From: Caprella mutica
Taxonomy: Eukaryota; Arthropoda; Malacostraca; Amphipoda; Caprellidae
Direction: 5' to 3'
Assembly (NCBI GenBank): GCA_947561585.1
Contig: CANNZV010000513.1
Coordinates: forward strand, 733,212 to 797,211
DNA: 64,000 nt
Both the position numbers and the translations under genes were made by a program. Of this stretch, positions 33,204-43,766 are shown piece by piece (the stretch's first letter is position 1; the number at the start of each line of letters is the position of its first letter). Below the pieces are notes generated by a model. The model saw only the letters and a program-made list of their open reading frames with translations. It was not told the DNA's origin and did not search any database.

Positions 33204-33644
33204 AAAGATTCTTTTCAAATTAGCCACAGTTAACTGTCAAATGTCAGAGGCAATTTTCAATAATGTTGGCCATTCATAAGTCATGTTTTGAAGCTTCTGT
33301 CATTTCAGAACAATTTTGACAACCATTCTCCTTTTGAAGTCTAATAAGAGATACCAATCATACGATTTGCTGGTGCAATGCTTTGAAAGAGTTCATACTG
33401 TAGATAATATTCAGTTTGATAAATAATTTCCACCACATATATATTCTGAATCTAATTTTATTGAGTTATTTTCAATATGTCATTGTATGAAAAGCAAAAA
33501 TAAAAATCACTAATTGCTATTTCAATTCAGGATGTTTTTGAAAGGCAATTTTTAGTGATGCAGCGAAATAAAAGTTCAAAGAATATTCTACTTCATGTGA
33601 CTTTTGACATGCAGTTCTTATGCACTTTGGAAGTTCGTTCATGA
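33204..33644. other. Spacer, nothing recognised
   Basis: No repeat family or convincing frame between the 25-bp array and the coding-like block at 33645. Confidence 0.35.
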
Positions 33645-34041
33645 TGCATTATTTTAAAATGCTCCCAAATGAAAGTTCGTTCACTGCATCCAAAATTCCG
33701 GAAATTAGATTTCCAGCGAATGAAAAAAGAGTTTAAAAAGTGTATCGAATTTAGCAGAAGGTATAGATTGCGTGCCAAGCTTCCGGGGGATTTTAAGCAA
33801 TATCTCTCCCGTGGGCATAGACCCTCTGCCGCCTTGGATGTCTTAAGATAACATTTTAAACCTAGCACATTCAAAGGCAGGCTATGTGTAGGACGAGTTC
33901 ATTACTTTACAATTTTAGGGCATCCAGAGAAGTTTCAGTCGGTGTTTAGAGGCTTGGGCCTCTCAAATTATAGAGTCGAATGCTGGTCGGGTTTTCGAAG
34001 TGACATTTATGCTCTTCTCCGTCCCATGCGTCACTATTAGC
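33645..34041 (+). pseudogene. Unrecognised coding-like block, one frame with a single internal stop
   Basis: One plus-strand frame is open from 33645 to the stop at 34039-34041 except for a TAA at 33849-33851. It includes a 60-codon ATG frame (33669-33851) rich in K/R (FRKLDFQRMKKEFKKCIEFS) and a 62-codon continuation with GRVHYFTILGHPEKFQ. Base composition is less A/T-rich than the surroundings. The minus strand is also open over 33593-33874, which weakens the case. I do not recognise a family. It may be a decayed gene or element fragment, or chance. Confidence 0.25.
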
Positions 34042-34127
34042 GGATTATATGCCGGACATTGCCTTCTAAACGATACTGTCTACTCGTTCTAAAATTAGGA
34101 AATGTGTAATGTTGACTCTATTTAGTG

Positions 34128-34266
34128 GAGGGTTAGTTACGAATTAGCGATCAGATCCACCTCTTCGATCATATAAGAAAAATCTATATAATAAATATTT
34201 AATTTTATCGTTTTTTCTTTAAAGACCGAACATGTGAATCTGATCGATAATTCGTAACTTACCCTG
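34128..34266. mobile_element. Family A MITE, copy 16
   Basis: GAGGGTTAGTTACGAATTAGCG and CTTCGATCATATAAGAAAAA are mirrored by AAAGACCGAACATGTG and GATAATTCGTAACTTACCC. Confidence 0.78.
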
Positions 34267-34570
34267 TGGAAAAAAGATCAGGTTTAAAAAGAATATCTGT
34301 TGTAACACATACCAGTCTCAGATAGCTGACTGTAAGTGAAGTTAAACTTTAATATCATTTTAAAATTAAACATGTATATTTGTTATATTTGGCAAATGTC
34401 TTCAAATATTATGAAATTTTAATTATTCGACATTTAATTTAATAATTTAATTGTTTTTATAATATTATTATTAAATAATTTGTTCTTTTTTTCGTTATAA
34501 AATTACGATTTTCACGAAACCAACGAATTTCAACTACTTACATGCATGAACTTAACTGAAAAACCCAGTT

Positions 34571-34803
34571 TTCTATCGGTGATTACAATCGATGATAAAA
34601 AGATCATCTATCTACGACAATAAATGATTAGACTAAAATACAATAGTAATTTATCATAAATTTAAAACACTTTCAGTCTATTGTCTTTCGTCGGACATTC
34701 ACAACATAAAATCCTGAGGATAATGTCTTTATTATGATATTTTACGATAAAATACCATCAATATTTACCGTAATGGACAATAACAGACGATCTGACGATT
34801 GTA
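34571..34803 (-). repeat. Dispersed repeat family B copy
   Basis: TCTATCGGTGATTACAATCG through TTGTCTTTCGTCGGACATTC and CCGTAATGGACAATAACAG to CGATTGTAAAT is a near full-length minus-orientation copy. A short frame at 34734-34949 starts inside it and is not supported as a gene. Confidence 0.82.
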
Positions 34804-35845
34804 AATTTAGCGACTTAAAATGTTATTGTATATTCAAAGATATTAAAAATTATGCCGTGAAAGGCAGATACATTAATTTGGTTGTTAATAAGTATAAAAA
34901 CATTTTTATAACAAATTTAGTTCGTTACTTTGAAGACACATGCTACTAAGTAAAATAATTATGTATAGAGTAATTCGATGCCACTCTTGTATTTCTTTGT
35001 GTGCGTCACATTAGCATAGTTCAAGATGACAATAAACAACCTACCCAATTACTTCCATACAAAACAAATGCGCAGGTATTTGAAGTTACTGTGATACTCA
35101 TCTGTCGCAATTCCTTTGTCTCAATCCATGCGCTACAGACAAGCTATTGTCCCATTACCGGGCAAAGTCCTAGCGCATGTCCGTCTGTGTGGTCCTCAGT
35201 GGCCCGCTATTCTGGTCACCTAAAATTTGTCACAACAATGCCAAATGTTTTTTGGGTCCATTCGTTATGAACAGCCGCGCATCTTAGGTGGTACGACACA
35301 TCTTTTGTTAGGAATTCTCAATTCAGAAGAAAATTGATTTAGAAAAGTGTTAGGAACTGTTTTGCTATAACTGTTATCATTAGGGAAATATTAAAGTGAT
35401 TGAAAGATATGTTATCTTCATAATTCTGACAGTTAAAGGTAGAAAATGGCAGTTATTTTGTAGATTCATCTTCTGGAAAGACTGGATATGCTAAGCATTT
35501 CGAAACAGAGTATTTTTCGACACAAACACAAATCTCGAAGTCATAAATTTCTGGAGTTAATACCTCTGAAGCAGGAAGCTTTCGTGAAACCGAGTCATAC
35601 GGGAGACAACTTTAAGATTTATCGGTGTGTGTATACGGAATATTATTTTCGCCCCTATTTCATGGAAGGAGAAGTGATTCCATGGATTGCTACGTATGGA
35701 GTAACTTGGTTACAGTCTCTAGCTGTGATGAATGGGCATTTGTCTTTGCAACCAGAGGTCATATATCATTTCTTTGAAGCCTTTTTCAACACTCATGAAT
35801 TTTTAGGTGATATGTACTTTAAAATAGTGTTTTTATATCGTCAGT
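34804..35845. other. Segment between two same-orientation family B copies; unrecognised frame at 35488-35871 (+)
   Basis: This 1.0-kb interval contains an open frame of 89 codons (35001-35270) and one of 127 codons (35488-35871). The latter includes FRPYFMEGEVIPWIATYGV and ends inside the next family B copy, so its last residues are repeat-derived. Neither shows a known domain, signal peptide or upstream gene context. The 127-codon frame is the longest non-tandem-repeat frame in the window apart from the transposase remnant, but it could be chance or part of an unknown element. Confidence 0.25.
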
Positions 35846-36060
35846 TTTCTATCGGTGATTATAGTCGATGATAAAAAGATCATCTAACTACGACAATAAA
35901 TGATTAGATGGAAATTATCATAACATTTTTAAAACACTTTCAGTCTATCGTCTTTCGTCGGACACTCTTGACGATTTTGTGTATATTATGATATTTTATG
36001 GTAAAATACCATCAATATTTACCGTAATGGACAATAACAGACAATCTGCCGATTGGAAAT
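35846..36060 (-). repeat. Dispersed repeat family B copy
   Basis: TCTATCGGTGATTATAGTCG, GATCATCTAACTACGACAA, CTATCGTCTTTCGTCGGAC and CCGTAATGGACAATAACAG match the family; the copy ends CTGCCGATTGGAAA. Confidence 0.8.
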
Positions 36061-36304
36061 TTTTAAGCTCGGTATAGTTTATTTGTATGGAGAAAATTAT
36101 TTTTTTGTTGACCTTCAAAAAACTGTTTTTTTTCGTCCTTTTCTCGTTGATAATCAAACGGTCTCTCGGTTTCGAATTATCAGGACTATAGTTTTCGGTC
36201 GCATTTTCTTTTTTTTCTTTTTGAAGCTGAACAAACAATTACTAATCGAGTTATTAAATCAAATTGATTGTCACGAAGAAAGAAAAAACAGATTGGAACA
36301 CAAT

Positions 36305-36512
36305 TGGGTAAGTTCCAAGTTATCGAACAGTTCCACATTTTAGGACACGTAGAGAATGTATACAAAGATTATTATCAAACTCTTATTTTAATTGGTATCG
36401 ATGATACAAGAGGTATCATGGATACCAATTGAAATAAACTGTTTTATAATAATCATTAAAATTTCCACATATGACCGAAAATGAAACTGTCCGATAATTC
36501 AGAACTTACCCA
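36305..36512. mobile_element. Family A MITE, copy 17, with central GGTATC palindrome
   Basis: TGGGTAAGTTCCAAGTTATCG and CCGATAATTCAGAACTTACCC form the ends. The middle has TTAATTGGTATCGATGATAC and GTATCATGGATACCAATTGA, a second palindrome also seen in copies 12, 13, 21 and 22. Confidence 0.87.
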
Positions 36513-37035
36513 ATATGTGGAATAATATTTCGTGATTTTTTTAATTATTTGATGATGAATCAAAAGAGTGCAAAGATTAATTAAAAAATCAACAAATCAC
36601 GAAATGCAAAAGAAATATCCTCACTCCAATCGAAGCCAACGATCCGAAGTAGATTCGAATTTATCAACAGAAGCGTGTAAAACATCAAACAGAATAACTC
36701 TGTGCCTATTATAGATGTTAGGAAAACATTTTGACATGTTAGAAAATATTCAGTTAACTTCGATGAAGTTGCAATAATTTGGTGAGTAAAAATATTTATT
36801 CTGGCAAAAATATTTATTCTGATTATTCTATTTTAACCATAAACATTCATTTTGACTGTAATTAATTGTTTTTACAATAAATTTATATATTGTGACAATT
36901 CATTTTAATTCAAACTATGAATATTTATTTTCTGGATCCAATAAAAGTGCATTGGATTTTTATAACCTTTACATATGCATTATGATTGACTAGAAACTTG
37001 ATTGCTCTTTCCATCAGTATAAATTATACCATTTA

Positions 37036-38268
37036 TACAGGATGAGTTACCGGACGGTTCCACATTATCGATCATATAAGAAGAAAGTAAACAATATTCA
37101 TTATTATAGATACCAATTGAAATAAAACTTAAATACTAATCATTATGAATTTACAGGTGCTAGGAAAATTCGTACACGGAAAATTCGTCCACGGAAAATA
37201 CGTCCACGGAAAATTCGTCAATGGAAAATTCGTCCGCGGAAAATTCGTCCACGGAAAATTCGTCCATGGAAAATTCGTCCACGGAAAATTTGTACGCGGA
37301 AAATTCGTCCGTTTTCTTAAATTTGGAATAGAAAGAAAGACATTATTGAGTGTTAACAATATATGAAATAATTGCAGTCGCATAAAATCTGGTTAGATAA
37401 AAATAACATATATATTCAGCAGTTATATCTGTTGATAAAAAATGTATTCTATGTAGCTAATATATTATGTTATCTATAATTAAAAAGAGAAGAATAATTT
37501 AATCAAATATTTAAATTGAATAGCTGGACATTTTCAGTAGTGCAATATTTGTCAAAAAAGTTCTGTTTCATTCGGAGTGCATTGCAATACTAGCTGTATT
37601 TGTTAGACGATATTTCGATGTTTTGGCCTTTTACGCTGTGTGACATCTCTCTTTGTTTCAATTCTTTAAGTTTGGGTTAACTCTACTACCAAATATTAGG
37701 ATGCTATTTCTTGAACATTCTAAAATTCAATTGAATTTAAAAGGTTTTCGCGTTGGTTTCGTCTTCTCTGTTTTATTCCAATGTACGTAGCTTCAAAAAA
37801 GTTAAAAAACTCAATTGACTTCCTTGCATAAATTTTCATTGACGCCAACAACATCTTCAGGTGTTAAGAACACATAAGGCACCAAACATTTTATCTTAAA
37901 ATTATGTTAATAGAATTAGTATATATCTATCAATTTATATGTTTCATTAGACAATAATGAATTTTGCAGTACAACAAACTTTATAATGGATGCAACAAAG
38001 TAGATTAACTATATAGGTACTATCACCTACATACATTAAATTACTTTATAACAAAACTTTTATCATAACATTTTGTTTCATTTAAATGAATTATTTTCGT
38101 ATTATGGACGAATTTTCCGTGGACGAATTTTCCAAGGACGAATTTTCCGTGGATGAATATTTCGTGGACGAATTTTCCGTGGACGAATTTTCCGGTCACG
38201 AATTTTCCGGTCACGAAATTTACATGACTGAAATATGGAACATTCCGATAATTTATAACTTACCCTAT
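37036..38268. mobile_element. Family A MITE, copy 18, split by a foldback element
   Basis: The left part (37036-37155) has GATGAGTTACCGGACGGTTC, TTATCGATCATATAAGAAGA and GATACCAATTGAAATAAAAC. The right part (38217-38268) has ATGACTGAAATATGGAACA and AATTTATAACTTACCCTA. Joined across the insertion they resemble copy 17. The insertion lies between 37155 and 38217 and is flanked by AATTTACA on both sides. Confidence 0.82.
37156..38216. mobile_element. Foldback-type element with inverted 15-bp minisatellite arms
   Basis: The left arm (37156-37312) consists of about ten 15-bp units of the form GGAAAATTCGTCCAC. The right arm (38103-38216) consists of about seven units of the exact reverse complement GTGGACGAATTTTCC. 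The ends are GGTGCTAGGAAAATTCGT and, reversed, CGTGACCGGAAAATTCGT. An 8-bp duplication AATTTACA flanks it (37148-37155 and 38217-38224). The roughly 790-bp AT-rich core has no transposase. Arms built from tandem repeats are the hallmark of foldback elements. An 8-bp duplication fits hAT or P-type transposition. The in-frame 5-residue repeats (GKFVH, DEFSV) are artefacts of the 15-bp unit. Confidence 0.85.
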
Positions 38269-39205
38269 TACGACGTAGATCTATCATGATAACAGATCTT
38301 GTATGCGATCAAATCTCTCTACATCAGACAAATTACGGCCCCAATCCCGGAAATACGGGCTAGCCCATCCACCGGCCTAACAAAGGGTTACGGGACGAGT
38401 ATGGCTCGATTATGCGGCCAATACGACACTTAGTGCCTCCATAAACACAAGTTATTGGTGATATCTCTTGCAGAGGAAGGTGGCATTACAAAAGCCAGCT
38501 ACGGCGTTAGATAAAATGCTTTGTAGTGACCTAATTGAAACGTATCTACTTTTCCTCTCTAGGCTTTGATTGTAAGGTAATGGACAGATGAGTAGAAGAC
38601 CAAGGAATTAAATCAGAGAGATGCTTTTATGAACGCATTCAATGTACGTTTGGATAAATTGTAATTTCATGTACTTATTTAATATAATTACCAGTTTAAC
38701 ATTCCTTTAGTTCTGACAGACTAGAAGACAAGAAAAAGATTAGAAGCATTATTTACATGTATGAGGATTACTATATGTTAAATTTCACTAGACAGATGCA
38801 ATGTTGTCAAAGGCTGTGCAGTAATACAATAATAATAGTAAATACTAATATCCTTCAAAGAGAGTATAGCCTGTGCACAAAATCATGTCTCGAATGATAT
38901 CTTTGAAGTCTTATCATCTGTAAATAATATCATTGACTACAAACAAAATGATATTGAGTTTGCAGGAATACGTTGTAGGTATTTTCTTATAGGCATTACA
39001 TTTTAGCAATTTGTGAGATATGTTCTGATGTTGTGGATGAAACAATGGAGATATGGAAATGTTATCAATTAGCTATTGGAGATAGAAAACATTTAATAAA
39101 TTAATAAGTTACCATTTTGTTTTATGCCTTAAATGTTAATAAAATGTACGTTTGGCATACAAAGATAAATAAATATTAATACTATTGAGAACAGGTATCT
39201 GATAC
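38269..39205. other. Spacer with GC-richer segment at about 38330-38580
   Basis: The 38330-38480 part (CGGCCCCAATCCCGGAAATAC, GGCTAGCCCATCCACCGGCC) is markedly GC-richer than its neighbours. No frame or RNA gene is recognised. The remainder to 39205 is AT-rich. Confidence 0.3.
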
Positions 39206-39731
39206 ACACCATCTCACACACCATCTCACACACCATCTCATACACCATCTCATACACCATCTCATACACCATCTCACACACCATCTCACACACCATCTCA
39301 TACACCATCTCATACACCATCTCACACACCATCTCATACACCATCTCATACACCATCTCACACACCATCTCACACACCATCTCATACACCATCTCATACA
39401 CCATCTCACACACCATCTCACACACACCATCTCATACACCATCTCACACAGCATCTCATACACCATCTCACACACCATCTCACACACCATCTCATACACC
39501 ATCTCACACACCATCTCACACACCATCTCATACACACCATCTCACACACCATCTCATACACCATCTCATACACCATCTCATACACCATCTCATACACCAT
39601 CTCATACACCATCTCACACACCATCTCACACACCATCTCATACACACCATCTCATACACCATATCACACACCATCTCATACACCATCTCATACACCATCT
39701 CATACACCATCTCATACACCATCTCATTCAT
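39206..39731. repeat. 12-bp tandem repeat, about 43 copies
   Basis: The unit is CACACCATCTCA/TACACCATCTCA, with CACA and TACA versions interspersed. Two-base insertions (CACACACACCATC or CATACACACCATC near 39420, 39532 and 39640) shift the phase. Minus-strand 4-residue repeats (EMVY/EMVC, and RWCM/RWCV after the shift) are artefacts. Degenerate CATCTCATTCAT units continue to about 39765. Confidence 0.95.
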
Positions 39732-39872
39732 AATTCATCATCTCATTCATCATTCATCACTGTGTCACATTCATCATGACATTAAGGACCATACAAACAA
39801 TATTCCCTAGCATCCAATTGTCTCAGGTATCTTTGTTTTATGCCTTTGCTGTGTGTAACTGGCTAGGCTATG

Positions 39873-40010
39873 TAGGGGGAGGTACAAATTATCGGACAAA
39901 TTCACCTTTTCGATCATAATAAGAAAATAACGAGTTGGAATGTAAATCTAATATCTATATCTTACATGATCGAAAATGTGGAACTGTCCTATAACTCGTA
40001 ACTTACCCCA
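39873..40010. mobile_element. Family A MITE, copy 19
   Basis: GGTACAAATTATCGGACAAA and TTTTCGATCATAATAAGAAA are mirrored by TGATCGAAAATGTGGAAC and ATAACTCGTAACTTACCCC. Confidence 0.8.
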
Positions 40011-40399
40011 GTATTTTATATATAAAATTTAAAAGAATAATTAATTATTCAAAACTGTTTAAAAAATATATTGAAAATATGAAACCATGAAAGAAATATG
40101 AATAAGTGGCCTATATTTCATCCCAGTGAGAAACATAGCATTTGAACATTATAATGGATAGGTTTGAATTATTTTGTATTCTTATTTTAAACTTCACATA
40201 GCAATACATCTTTTGAATTCATATTTTCGCATTAATTTCTTTTTAATGTACATAATTACTGAACATGCTTCCCTTTGATGGCTTTAGGACAAGCCATTGA
40301 CTGAAAATCCATTGTCTCTGCTGGTTATCTTTATTCGATCGAAAAGGCTTTAGTAACCATAGCAACCATTTCCTTAGGAGTGATTAAAGGATCAATAAA
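40011..40399. other. AT-rich spacer
   Basis: No supported gene, RNA or repeat-family match. Confidence 0.35.
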
Positions 40400-40634
40400 T
40401 GTAGAGTAGATATCCTCTATAATGAATGCTTAGTCACGAGTAAGGAAGTGGCCTCTATAGTGAACGAATACTTTTTAGTCTGCCATCAAATTGCCATTAT
40501 TTTTTTTAAACTAATAGCCATTCATGTCAAACTAATGAATTTTGTTCACTATAGAGGCTACTTCCTTACTCAGGACACTACATTCACTATAGAGGAGTTC
40601 ACTATAGAGGAGTTCACTACAGAGGACTCCTGCA
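40400..40634. mobile_element. Pogo-like MITE (family C)
   Basis: The left half has GAGTAGATATCCTCTATAATG and GAGTAAGGAAGTGGCCTCTA with TATAGTGAAC. The right half mirrors it with GTTCACTATAGAGGC, TACTTCCTTACTC and several ACTATAGAGGAGTTC repeats, ending ACTCCTGCA. The 74-codon frame overlapping it (40448-40672) is repeat-derived. Confidence 0.6.
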
Positions 40635-41341
40635 ACAGTTACTTAAATGGGAATCATAGCGAAATAAATTGACATTTACATTTCATAGAATAATGCGAAT
40701 ATATATTGAATTCAAACTATAGTACATGAACTATTTAATAATCTGACATTTAATATATGCAAAGCAAATGCCAATAAGTCACAGTTGATGAATATTTAAT
40801 TTTTGTTACCTGAATGATATGTTATGAAATATTCTATAACGATATCAGTAATCACTGGTAAATATTAAAGACTCTATCCATTAAGTTATTTATTTAAGAG
40901 CTTTGATTCAATGAATAACTATTTTAGTGATTAATAATTTAAACCTTTATTGTGATCAAAGAACATTTCCATCATAATTAATAAGTACCTCAAAAAGTAT
41001 AAGTTACCAAACATTTCAATAAGTATATTTAGTAATAAAAACTAACTATCAGATTGCAGAGGGAATTATGTTCATTGGAACTAATTCCTATTCACCGCGA
41101 AAACAGGCAATAATTCATACTAATCCCCGGATTCAAACCCCCTCCACTATATAATGCACACACTAAATCTCTCAATTGACCCCCCCCCCCTAAACATTCT
41201 CTAACCCCCATGATTAATTATGCACAATGCGTGGCATGTGCAATTGAATAATAGATATATATATCCTTCCTATAGCCATCTTCGTATCTTATAAAGCTTC
41301 TCTGATATATTTCAGCACCTATAGCATATATTTGGATAGAT
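40635..41341. other. AT-rich spacer with a C10 run at about 41181
   Basis: No frame or RNA gene recognised. A homopolymer C tract lies in a locally C-rich segment at about 41150-41210. Confidence 0.35.
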
Positions 41342-41442
41342 ATCCACACATCGGACTTGTTACTATAAAATATTACAAAACGTCTACGATATACCGTAGA
41401 CTTTTTGTAATATTTTCATAGGAACAAGTCCGATGAGTGGAT
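41342..41442. ncRNA. 101-nt near-perfect hairpin (candidate small-RNA precursor or tiny MITE)
   Basis: ATCCAC...ATCGGACTTGTT at 41342-41361 pairs with AACAAGTCCGAT..GTGGAT ending at 41442. AAAATATTACAAAA pairs with TTTTGTAATATTTT, and GTCTACG with CGTAGAC. Counting by eye gives about 43 base pairs with three mismatches, one bulge and a 6-nt loop (ATATAC). A canonical animal pre-miRNA stem is shorter and has a larger loop, so a palindromic MITE or endo-siRNA hairpin is at least as likely. Confidence 0.4.
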
Positions 41443-42065
41443 CTCCCTCCAAGGTTTAAATTTTGGTAGATGTTTTACTCTGGTGAAATATTAATCATTT
41501 TTTCTACTTAATTCTAGTGCCACTATCCCTTGTAATTACGTTCATAATTCACCATTTTTAACACAAATTCTAAATAGTTCGTACACTCTTTATTTTGCCA
41601 CGCACATCAAGCCACATCATGTATGGACATGGTAAAATGCATCCATCATTTCAGCGACTTCACGCCAATTAATATACGGGGGGTGATTTGTCCTGAAGTT
41701 TCGAATGAAGATTGAAGACGAGGGACATTTTCGCATCGAGTGTCTCTTTGCGAGCATACGTCAGTTCGAAAATTGAATTTCCCTCAATAGAAATACGAGA
41801 TTGTTATTACTAAGCCAATTTATCTATGATTGTACATATGCTGTAAAGGGATGATGAATGAATATTTTAATTGAAAGTGAGGCGTTAATTGATTTAATAG
41901 TAACAATAAATTGCTTGAAAATTCTATTTTTTCAACCGAACGGATTTGGTGAAATTATTTTCAGTTATTGTATTTTATTTGAATATTATAAGTCATATTA
42001 CAGTCATCTATTTATTCATATTCTTTCAGATAATGCATATTTTAAAGTTTGATTCCGATTCCTCC
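41443..42065. other. Spacer, no supported gene
   Basis: The 41630-41790 part is somewhat less AT-rich. A 64-codon frame at 41858-42052 (+) is unrecognised. Confidence 0.35.
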
Positions 42066-42380
42066 ATACTGAGAGTCTGTTCTAACATCTCTAAGAGTAC
42101 GATCTAACATCTCTTGTACGCTCTAACATCTCTTGTACGTTCAACATCTCTAAGAGTACGTTCTAACATCTCTTGTACGTTCTAACATCTCTGGTACGTT
42201 CTAACATCTCTAAGAGTACGTTCTAACATCTCTAAGAGTACGTTCTAACATCTCTAAGAGTACGTTCTAACATCTCTGGTACGTTCTAACATCTCTAAGA
42301 GTACGTTCTAACATCTCTGGTACGTTCTAACATCTCTAAGAGTACGTTCTAACATCTCTGGTACGTTCTAACATCTCTCA
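42066..42380. repeat. Composite 19/22-bp tandem repeat, about 15 copies
   Basis: The shared core ACGTTCTAACATCTCT is followed by AAGAGT (22-bp unit), GGT (19-bp unit) or TGT. The long and short forms alternate irregularly, and toward the right end as a strict 22/19 alternation (41-bp period). Confidence 0.92.
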
Positions 42381-42669
42381 GAATCTGGCCATCACATCCA
42401 GTCTAGAGTTCTGAGGATCATCCATCATTTAGGTTTTAGCAACGAGACGAGCTCTCAAAATTGGCGCGAATAGAGATAAATGAGGCTGCCTAATATTATA
42501 TCTTTGAAGTGGCAGATGTTATTCCCTGCTAAGGTTTTTGGATCACAGTGATTCTGTGTGTAAATGTAGGGGTATGAACTGAAATGTGTAGACACCAACT
42601 GAACAAGAAACTGATAGCCTGGTTCTAGTAATGGAACTGATTATTGAAATTATATGAAGGAGTGTTATG

Positions 42670-42912
42670 CAGTAAAACTCCTGAGTTATGAAGTTCTGAA
42701 TTATGAAGCACTCGAATTATGAAGGGCCTGAGTTATGAAGTATTATAGTATGTTTAAAGTATGGAAAATGATATACATCAAGATTTGTTTGATAGTTATT
42801 CCACAATGACCATAGTTTTCTAAAGATTTTAATCATAGAAAACTATCTAGTGCACCTGAGCTATGAAGTGGCTCTGAGTTATGAAATACTTCATATCTAA
42901 AGAGTTTCACTG
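42670..42912. mobile_element. MITE with GAGTTATGAAG-repeat ends (pogo-like, family C relative)
   Basis: The left end is CAGTAAAACTCCTGAGTTATG and the right end AGAGTTTCACTG followed by TA. Both arms carry ATTATGAAG-type repeats (left GAATTATGAAG three times; right GAGCTATGAAG, GAGTTATGAAA) in direct order, plus an inverted ATTTTCTA/ATAGAAAAC pair inside. Classification is tentative. Confidence 0.5.
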
Positions 42913-43176
42913 TATATTGAATTACATTTTACCGATGAAATAGCTATGGTATGAACTCCACCCCCGATAACACCGTGTGCTATCAGTTCATTAGTCTTTG
43001 CGTAAAGGAAAGCCACTTGAGGTAAGACTTCAGGACAGAGTAACCATTCAGACTCTATCTTAATTGGTAGAACATTAAACACGCAAAACACTCACTTCTT
43101 TGCTTTGCCATAACGTGTACAGTGATAACATTATAGTGAAAAGTATAGAATGTATGGTTCAATAATAAAAATTCGA

Positions 43177-43766
43177 TTTTTACCTTCGCAGAATGCGGAA
43201 AGGTCATATTTTACCCGTCATTTATTTATTTATTTATCATCTTGTTATTCGCTTAACTGAAAAAGTATTCAACTAAATTGCCTGAAATTTGATGAAAATA
43301 TTGGTCAATGTCCAGTGACCTGCTGGTAGAATTTTGGGAGTGACTTGGTCAAAGGTCAAGGTCATGGTCATTTATAACTCAAAAAGTATTAAACAATATT
43401 GCATGAAACTTGGTGGGACGATTGGTCAATTATTTTGTTATATTTTGGGAGCGATCAGGTCAAAGGTTAAAGATCAAGGTCAAGGCCATTTGTAACTCAA
43501 TAACTCCCAAAAGTATTCGACCAAGTTGTTTGAAATTTGATGGGACGATTGGTCAATGTCCACGAACCATCTGGTAGAATTTTGGGAGCGATCCGGTCAA
43601 AGGTCAAGGTCAAGGTCATTTATAACTTAAAAAGAATAGAACCATATTGCATGAAAGTTGGTGGGACGATTGGTTATTATCCAGTTAGCAGTTAATTAAA
43701 TTTTGGGGAGAACGGGTCAAAGAGGCGGTGAAGGTATGCGCTCTACCGAGTGCACATAATCTAGTT
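43177..43766 (-). mobile_element. Helentron/Helitron-like non-autonomous element, copy 2 (inverted)
   Basis: The copy begins TTTTTACCTTCGCAGAATGCGG and ends GCGCTCTACCGAGTGC followed by ACATAATCTAG. It carries (ATTT)n and four degenerate repeats (CAAGTTGTTTGAAATTTGAT, GGTCAAGGTCAAGGTC). It matches 13243-13834 end to end in inverted orientation. Compared with copy 1 the terminal hairpin has one mismatch (GCGCTC/GAGTGC). Confidence 0.6.

Noticed and set aside
35488..35871. 127-codon plus frame as a host gene
   Set aside because: It ends inside a family B repeat, has no known motif, and its region is bounded by repeats on both sides; kept only as an unassigned frame.
39129..39731. Minus-strand EMVYEMVC / RWCMRWCV frames
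   Set aside because: 12-bp repeat artefacts; two-base insertions switch between the two peptide patterns.
41342..41442. Confident microRNA call
   Set aside because: The stem is too long and the loop too small for a typical animal pre-miRNA, and no arm was recognised as a known miRNA.
42897..43091. 64-codon minus frame with ESEWLLCPEVLPQVAF, faintly like a retroelement RNase H-adjacent motif
   Set aside because: The resemblance is to a few residues only, there is no flanking RT or RNase H signal, and its C-terminus overlaps a MITE end.
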